Below, in pieces: positions 57,703 through 64,000 of a stretch of 64,000 bases of DNA (within the stretch, counting starts at the first letter, position 1; the number at the start of each line of letters is the position of its first letter). Made by a program: the position numbers and the translations under genes. The stretch lies in contig JAKFYB010000005.1 of NCBI GenBank assembly GCA_021731085.1, positions 48,482-112,481 on the forward strand. Direction: 5' to 3'. The notes under the pieces were generated by a model. The model searched no databases, was not told where the DNA came from, and was given only the letters and a program-made list of their open reading frames with translations. The stretch comes from Dehalococcoidia bacterium. GTDB taxonomy: Bacteria; Chloroflexota; Dehalococcoidia; DSTF01; JACRBR01.

Positions 57703-58176
57703 TCAGTTGTTGAGAATGGGAACCGTGCGCTTGCGCGCGTCGGCCGAGAACCAGTCGTAGACCTTGCGACGGATCGGGCGCAGCGCCGCAAGCCCATCAT
57801 CCTCGCCGGCAGGCTCAAGCACGGGCGCAAGCTGGCTGAAGGCCGTGCGCAGGCCATCGAACTCCGTCCGCAGCGACGACAGCTTCACGTCCGCAGCAGG
57901 CGACGGCAACGTCGCGAACACACCGCCCGCCACGCGAGCGTCATCGCGATCCACAGCGCCAAGCGTGGACTGCAGCTCCGCGAGCAGCGCCCGCAGCTCG
58001 CGATTGGCGTCGATCATGTTCTGCGCGGCGCCGTCCGCATCGCGCAGCGCAATGCCAAACAGCAGTTGCGCCGGCATGAACTGCGCCTGCGCGTACGACG
58101 ACTTCAGCTCGGGCAGGAAATGCGCGCTCATGCCGCGCTGCAGGGCAAGGATGATCTCCTCCGGGTACGGCCTCAT
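57703..58176 (-). CDS. Hypothetical protein
   Basis: 157-aa ORF overlapping start of next gene; no family recognised. Confidence 0.6.
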   Translation of the reverse strand: MRPYPEEIILALQRGMSAHFLPELKSSYAQAQFMPAQLLFGIALRDADGAAQNMIDANRELRALLAELQSTLGAVDRDDARVAGGVFATLPSPAADVKLSSLRTEFDGLRTAFSQLAPVLEPAGEDDGLAALRPIRRKVYDWFSADARKRTVPILNN

Positions 58177-59186
58177 CCGATCAACTCCAACAGTTCCACT
58201 TCCAGTCCGGGGTTGATGAATGACGTGAGTGCCAGCAACAGGTCCGGCGTCTTGCCCTCGACGATTGCCTTCGCACCGGTGATGAAGATGATGCCGAACT
58301 TCACGTTCGAGAACACTTCCCAGAACTTCAGCGCATCACGGTCGACATTGCGGCCGCTCGCGTCCTCATACATCCGCACAAAGTCATCCCGCTCGCACAG
58401 CCCGCCGACGAGGTCGTTGCGCGCCCATCGCCACGACTTCATCACTACCCACCCAAGGTCTTCGATGGGGTCGCCCGCGTGCGCCATCTCCCAATCGAGA
58501 ATCCCCGTAATGCCGGCCTTGTCGTCGTAGAGGAAGTTGCCGGTGCGGTAGTCGCCGTGCACGAGCATCAGCTTGTCGGGTGGCGGCGGAAGGTGGCGCT
58601 TCATCCAGTTGAACGCGAAGTCGAACACAGGCTGTGGCTCCAGCGTGTCCTCGCGCATCGTGCGCTCCCACTTCTCCACCTCGTGCAGCGCACTCTGTGC
58701 GAGCGATGCCGGCCGGTCGAGCGACGGGATCGTGTCGATATCCACATCGTGGATGTGCGCTAGGATTTCGGCCTTCTGCCGCGCGACGGTCGGGCGGATC
58801 TCCGCGAACTGCGGTGCCGTCGCGAGCGCCGAAGCGTCGGTCGCGCCGGGCAGGCGTCCCATGATGAACGTCGGTCGCTCCAGTGCCTCGCCCGCGCGGT
58901 CTATCCAGTGCACTTTCGGCGCGGGAACCGGCGTGGCTTCCAACGCGCGATAGATGTCGTATTCGAGGAGGTCGTTGTCCGAGAGCAGGCTCGCCGGCGG
59001 GTCGCGGCGGGCGATGAAGCTGCGCTCCACAGCAGACCCGTTTTCGCTCCACGCAGCTTCGAACGACCACGTTTCACGGGAGGCGCCGCCGAAGATGCGA
59101 GCAATGCTGTGCACGCGCACATCCGAAGCATCCGGCATCTTTGCGGAGAGGTAGGTGGCGAGCTGAGCTTCCTTCACGGCGGACAC
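58173..59186 (-). CDS. Phosphotransferase (APH/choline kinase-like) family protein
   Basis: KLMLVHGDYRTGNFLYDDKAGITGILDWEMAHAGDPIEDLGWV; GTG start at 59186. Confidence 0.88.
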   Translation of the reverse strand: MSAVKEAQLATYLSAKMPDASDVRVHSIARIFGGASRETWSFEAAWSENGSAVERSFIARRDPPASLLSDNDLLEYDIYRALEATPVPAPKVHWIDRAGEALERPTFIMGRLPGATDASALATAPQFAEIRPTVARQKAEILAHIHDVDIDTIPSLDRPASLAQSALHEVEKWERTMREDTLEPQPVFDFAFNWMKRHLPPPPDKLMLVHGDYRTGNFLYDDKAGITGILDWEMAHAGDPIEDLGWVVMKSWRWARNDLVGGLCERDDFVRMYEDASGRNVDRDALKFWEVFSNVKFGIIFITGAKAIVEGKTPDLLLALTSFINPGLEVELLELIG

Positions 59187-59377
59187 TGTGTCCCGAAGCT
59201 CCGTGAGGGTCAAGCGCCGTGGGTGCCAGCACCCAGCCAACCGGCATCCGCGTCCATCCAAACATGCAAGGTACGAGCTACCAGACAACCATACCGATGC
59301 CGATATTTCTTCGGGCCCGGCGATCGGCGCTGATTGATCGCATATGGGTCTATTTGCGTCAGAGGCATCGCGGCAGG

Positions 59378-62300
59378 ATGAGCAGTCCGCAGACCTGGGG
59401 TGACTTCGAGGCCGAGGAAGCACGCATCGCGTCGCTTCCCGATGTCGCGCACCTGCACGAGCGCGTGATGGAGTGCGCGTCCGATGCGATCGCCGTCCTC
59501 GATCTGGAAGGGCGCTTCACGCTCGTCAACCGTCGCGCCGCCGAGATCACCGGCTACGATGCGGCGGAGCTGGTGGGCACGCAGTTCGGGGCCCTGCTCC
59601 CGCCCGAAAACCTCGGCGCTGTGACCGCCGCTCTTCAGCACGCCTTCTTGAGCGGCGACCCAGTTCGCGCGTTTGAGACGTCCCTCATACGCAAGGATGG
59701 CGCGATCCGCGAGATCTCGTTTGGCATCGAACGCCTCACATCAAAGATCGGCGCAGTCATCGGACTCGTGGGAACAGCAGAGGATGTCACTGATCGCCGC
59801 CGTGTCGAGCGGTTGCTTGCATCACAGCGCGCGCTGCTTGAGACGATCGCGCAGGCCGGCGACCTTGAGCAACAGCTCGTGGCCATTGCCGAGGCCGTCG
59901 AGGAACACGCGGGGCGCAAATGCGCCATTCTTGCCGCGACACCAGACGGCACGCGCCTCGTGCCGTTGGCAGTGCCAACGCTCGACAACGCTATGCACGC
60001 GGGACAGCCTGGCCTCGTCATAGGCCCAAAGGCGGCTGCTTCTGGGACATGTGCCTTCCGCCGCGCGCCCGTCGTGACCCGCGACATCGAGACGGACCCA
60101 CTCTGGGCGGACTACCGCGAGCCAATGCAGCAGCAGGGTTTACAGTCCGCGTGGGCCACGCCAATTCTCGCGCAAGACCATTCGCTGCTTGGCGTCATCG
60201 CAACGTACGGTGAAGCGCCCGGCCTGCCGGACGCGTGGCAGCAACAGATCATCGATGTCGCGGTGCGGCTCGCCAGCATCGCGATGAGCCGGCACGCCGC
60301 TCAAGAGCTCGCGATCGAACACGAAGCCCGCTATCGGCGGCTATGGAACACATCGATCGATGTAATCGTGCTGGTCGACTCACAGAGCAACATCATTGCG
60401 GCCAGCCCCGCTATCGAGACAATCTTCGGTCACACACCGGAAGAGGTCGAAGGGCGCAGCCTGGCGATCTTGCAACCCGAACGCCTCCGCACCGCCCATC
60501 ACGAAGCTATGCGCGAGCATCTCACTACGGGCCGAAAGACGCTCGATTGGCGCAATGCGCGCCTGACGGGCCTGCACCGCGACGGCCGCGAATTCCCGAT
60601 CGAGATATCCATGAGCGACGCAAGCCACGGCGGCTCGCGTGTCTTTGCGGGCTTCATCCGCGACATCACCGCACGCGTCGCCGTCGAACAATCACTGCGC
60701 GACAGCGAAGGGCGGTACCGCGCCCTTGCGGAAAACGCCTTCGACCTCGTCTGCGAGTTGGGAGCTGAGGGGAGCTTCGTCTACGTCAGCCCGAACTTCA
60801 AGGGCATCCTGGGCTACGAACCTGAAGACCTCATCGGCAAGTCGCCGTGGCCCCTTATCCACGAGGCCGACCGCGAGCGCGTGGCGCAACAATTCGCGGA
60901 ACTTCTGGGGCCTGATGGCGAACCAGGCAACACGGAACTTCGTTTCCTCCAGACGGATAAGACGTGGCGTTGGGTTGAAGTATCCGGAAACATCTACAAC
61001 GCACCCGACGGCGCCCGCCACGTCGTCATCGTCGCGCGTGACATGACGCAGCGGCTCGAAATGTCACGCGCGCTCCTGACGACCGAACAGCGGTTGCGCA
61101 CCTTCATCGAGAACGCTCCGGTGCTCATGTTCGCGACCGATCGCGACGGTGTGTACACGCTTGCTGAGGGCAAGGATCTCGCCAGGTTCGGTGTCACACA
61201 GGAACAGATCGTTGGCCGCACGGTAGAGGACGTCAACAACGGCAATCCCGTCGTCATGCACAACCTGGAACGTGTGTTTGCGGGCGAGACATTCACCGAC
61301 AGCCTGCCATTCGCCGGCCAATTCTTCGATGCACACCACGCGCCAATTCGCGACGAGCAGGGCGAAGTCGCCGGCATGGTCGGCATCTTCGTCGATGTTT
61401 CCGACCGAATGCGCGCCGAATCTATCGTCACGGCCCAACGGCAGCTCCTGGAGATGGTCGCGCTGGGTAGTCCCCTCGAAGACATCCTGCAAGAACTCGT
61501 GAACGTCGTGGAGGCACAGGCGCCCGGCGCCCTCTGCTCGATCCTGCAGACGAGCAGCGATGGCACGCGCCTCCACCCGGCCGCCTCTGCGACCCTGCCG
61601 GACGAATACGTCCGCGCAACCGACGGCCTTGAAATTGGGGAAGGTGTCGGTTCGTGTGGCACGGCCGCCTTCCGTAACGAACCCGTGATCGTGACAGACA
61701 TCGAGCACGACCCGCTGTGGACGCACGGCAAGGAGATCGCGCTCCCACATGGCTTGCGCGCCTGCTGGTCGACACCCATCGTCTCCACCCACGGGGGTGT
61801 CATTGGCACGATGGCCATCTACTACCGAGAAACGCGCGCGCCATCCGAAGGCGAACGTGAACTCGTGCACGTCGCCGCGCGCATCGCCGGCATCGCCATC
61901 GAGCGCCGCCGCGGCGACCAGGCGATGCGCAACCGCACGGCCGAACTGGAGCGCATGTACAAGCGCCTCGTTCGAACCCACGCGGATCTCGAAGACTCGA
62001 AGGAACGCCTGGAAGACAAATCGCGACTGCTCGAGATCGCGCTCAACACCGAACGCGAGCGCGGACGCCGCGATCAGCTCACCGGCGTCTTCAACCACGC
62101 CGCCATCACCGAGGCCTTGCGAGAGGTCGTCGAGTTCCGCAGCACGACGCCGCATGCCATCGCGATGGTAGATGTCGACGGACTCAAGATCGCGAACGAC
62201 ACATACGGCCACCAGATCGGCGATATGGTTCTCGTGAAGGTCGCAGCCGTGCTCGCACGAGATGGCGCGACCGTCGGCCGATACGGTGGCGACGAGTTCG

Positions 62301-63718
62301 TAGTGATCCTGCCCAACGCCGACCGCGCCGCAGGCGAGCACTTCCGGGATCAGGTGCTACACGCGCTCAAGAACGCCGGCCTCACCGACCCGCTGACGGG
62401 CGCCCGCGTACCCGTTGTCGCCAGCGTTGGCCTCGCCATTTTCCCGGATGAAGCTGAGACCGTCGAAGACCTGATCAGGTTGTCCGACAGCGCCATGTAC
62501 CAATCACGCCGCCAACGCGCCGAAGGCGGAGACAGCGCCCTCGCCAGGCCGCTCGGCGGCGACCGTGCCGCAAAGATGGTCGGCGAGCTCGTGCCTCTGC
62601 TTACGTCGCCCGGGCAGCTTCAGGACAAGCTCCGGCTCGTCGCACATCGCCTGTCTGTCGGCGCCGGCTACGACGCAGTCAACTTCGTGCTCAGCGGCGA
62701 CGACTACGCGGGTACGGCATCAAGCTCGTTCGCGCGCGTGCCCGAAGACTTCCTTGAGCATTGGAACACTCGATCGCGGAGCCAGGCGAATCAGGAAATC
62801 GCGACGATCATCGGTCGTACGCGTCGCCCTCTCATCATGGAAGATCTCGAGAACGACGATCGCGTCGACACAGAGGAGCGCGATCTGTTGACGAGCGTCG
62901 GCCTGCACTCCGCCCTCGTCGCACCCATGATCTGGGAGAACAACCTGATCGGCGTCCTCACCGTCGCCAGTACGCGCAAAGCGGCATTTAGCGTCCGCGA
63001 CGCCGAGTTCGTCGGCGCAGTCGCGACGCAAGTCACAGCCATCGTCCGCATGTCGACGCTGCTCGATCAGCTCCGCAGCTCCAGCGATAAGCTCCGCCAG
63101 GCGCACGAAGGCACCGTCGTCATGCTCGCCAGCGCCGCCGAGGCGCACGACCACACCACTGGCAGTCACCTCCAGCGCGTTCGCACGATCAGCGTCGCCC
63201 TCGCATACGAACTCGGCTACGACGAGGACGCTGCGAAGGCGCTCGGGCTGGCAGCCACCCTCCATGACATCGGCAAGATCCGCGTGCCAGACTCGGTGCT
63301 CGGCAGCGCGGATTCGCTCGCAGAGGCGGAGTGGGTGCTGATGAAGCAACACACCATCTGGGGCGGCGCGTTCCTCGCCGGCCAGCCCGGATTCGAGCTC
63401 GCAGCGACCGTCGCGCGTTGCCACCACGAACGCTGGGACGGCACCGGCTACCCCGACGGCCTGTCTGGCGACCAAATCCCGGAGGGCGCCCTCATCACGA
63501 CCGTCGCCGATAGCCTCGACGCCATGACGAGCGACCGCCCCTATCGCCGCGGCCGGCCGCTCGACGAAGCCGTCACAGAGATCGTGCGCTGCTCTGGCAC
63601 GCAGTTCAGCCCGAACATCGTCGATGCCCTCGTGCGCCTCCACGAACGCGGCGACCTCGCATTCGTGCAGGCAGCCGGTGACGAGGATCGTCGCCAAACA
63701 ACGGATCGCGCCGCCTGA
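59378..63718 (+). CDS. Multi-sensor c-di-GMP enzyme: PAS-GAF-PAS-PAS-PAS-GAF-GGDEF-GAF-HD-GYP
   Basis: Several PAS blocks; GRYGGDEFVVILP; HDHTTGSHLQRVRTIS..LHDIGKIRVPD..CHHERWDGTGYPDGLSGDQIP. Confidence 0.9.
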   Translation: MSSPQTWGDFEAEEARIASLPDVAHLHERVMECASDAIAVLDLEGRFTLVNRRAAEITGYDAAELVGTQFGALLPPENLGAVTAALQHAFLSGDPVRAFETSLIRKDGAIREISFGIERLTSKIGAVIGLVGTAEDVTDRRRVERLLASQRALLETIAQAGDLEQQLVAIAEAVEEHAGRKCAILAATPDGTRLVPLAVPTLDNAMHAGQPGLVIGPKAAASGTCAFRRAPVVTRDIETDPLWADYREPMQQQGLQSAWATPILAQDHSLLGVIATYGEAPGLPDAWQQQIIDVAVRLASIAMSRHAAQELAIEHEARYRRLWNTSIDVIVLVDSQSNIIAASPAIETIFGHTPEEVEGRSLAILQPERLRTAHHEAMREHLTTGRKTLDWRNARLTGLHRDGREFPIEISMSDASHGGSRVFAGFIRDITARVAVEQSLRDSEGRYRALAENAFDLVCELGAEGSFVYVSPNFKGILGYEPEDLIGKSPWPLIHEADRERVAQQFAELLGPDGEPGNTELRFLQTDKTWRWVEVSGNIYNAPDGARHVVIVARDMTQRLEMSRALLTTEQRLRTFIENAPVLMFATDRDGVYTLAEGKDLARFGVTQEQIVGRTVEDVNNGNPVVMHNLERVFAGETFTDSLPFAGQFFDAHHAPIRDEQGEVAGMVGIFVDVSDRMRAESIVTAQRQLLEMVALGSPLEDILQELVNVVEAQAPGALCSILQTSSDGTRLHPAASATLPDEYVRATDGLEIGEGVGSCGTAAFRNEPVIVTDIEHDPLWTHGKEIALPHGLRACWSTPIVSTHGGVIGTMAIYYRETRAPSEGERELVHVAARIAGIAIERRRGDQAMRNRTAELERMYKRLVRTHADLEDSKERLEDKSRLLEIALNTERERGRRDQLTGVFNHAAITEALREVVEFRSTTPHAIAMVDVDGLKIANDTYGHQIGDMVLVKVAAVLARDGATVGRYGGDEFVVILPNADRAAGEHFRDQVLHALKNAGLTDPLTGARVPVVASVGLAIFPDEAETVEDLIRLSDSAMYQSRRQRAEGGDSALARPLGGDRAAKMVGELVPLLTSPGQLQDKLRLVAHRLSVGAGYDAVNFVLSGDDYAGTASSSFARVPEDFLEHWNTRSRSQANQEIATIIGRTRRPLIMEDLENDDRVDTEERDLLTSVGLHSALVAPMIWENNLIGVLTVASTRKAAFSVRDAEFVGAVATQVTAIVRMSTLLDQLRSSSDKLRQAHEGTVVMLASAAEAHDHTTGSHLQRVRTISVALAYELGYDEDAAKALGLAATLHDIGKIRVPDSVLGSADSLAEAEWVLMKQHTIWGGAFLAGQPGFELAATVARCHHERWDGTGYPDGLSGDQIPEGALITTVADSLDAMTSDRPYRRGRPLDEAVTEIVRCSGTQFSPNIVDALVRLHERGDLAFVQAAGDEDRRQTTDRAA

Positions 63719-63808
63719 CACACGCCATCCGGAGCGCGGCCCGCCCCTGGCGGCTTCAGCCCGCGTCGACGCCGACCAACCAACGCCGTTGACAGCCACA
63801 ACATGCCG

Positions 63809-63834
63809 CGTAGGGGCGCTGCTCTGCCGCGCCC
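63809..63834. repeat. REP-like palindrome family 1, copy 4 (inverted)
   Basis: CGTAGGGGCGCTGCTCTGCCGCGCCC. Confidence 0.7.
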
Positions 63835-63942
63835 GCTGCGGCGCACTCCGCCGGACCAGAAGCCGAACCGCCGGAGCGTTTACATTCCCGCCACTGGCGA
63901 AACTCGTCGCGCACGCCTCGTTTGATAGAATGCCGCTTCCGC

Positions 63943-64000
63943 GGAGGGGTCGCATAGTGGTCTAGTGCGGGCGCCTGCTAAGCGCTTATCCCGAGTAATC
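63943..64000 (+). tRNA. tRNA-Ser(GCT), 5' part, cut by window end
   Basis: GGAGGGGTCGCATAGTGGTCTAGTGCGGGCGCCTGCTAAGCGCTTATCCC; loop ctGCTaa. Confidence 0.88.

Noticed and set aside
61064-63955. Minus-strand ORFs of 425 and 411 aa
   Set aside because: Antisense to the GGDEF/HD-GYP sensor gene with clear domain motifs

Overview
High-GC bacterial chromosome segment. The gene content (monoderm-style Tad locus, cohesin/Thr-Pro-rich surface proteins, DUF35/thiolase pair, ADP-forming acyl-CoA synthetase) suggests Chloroflexota, but this is inference only. Most of the window is ordinary core genome: pheT, plsC, nadA, tRNA-Lys/Leu/Ser, dpp/opp ATPases, icd, a Flp/Tad pilus operon, a giant cohesin+dockerin surface protein, a membrane-tethered ECF sigma factor and c-di-GMP enzymes. 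The main accessory region is a complete ~14.1 kb integrative element. It sits in the 3' end of tRNA-Lys(CTT) and is bounded by a 48-bp perfect direct repeat (5406-5453 = 19503-19550). It encodes a tyrosine integrase, excisionase-like HTH proteins, an AEP-primase/RecA-like helicase, a restriction-modification-like operon (two complementary degenerate MTases plus a GIY-YIG-SF2 helicase), a NYN-domain protein, a secreted cargo protein and an ArdC-type antirestriction protein. The ArdC reading frame runs through attR into the chromosome. In the excised circle the same frame would stop two codons after the att core, with int directly downstream. No relaxase, capsid or CRISPR genes were recognised. 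All family calls come from reading motifs by eye; no searches were run.
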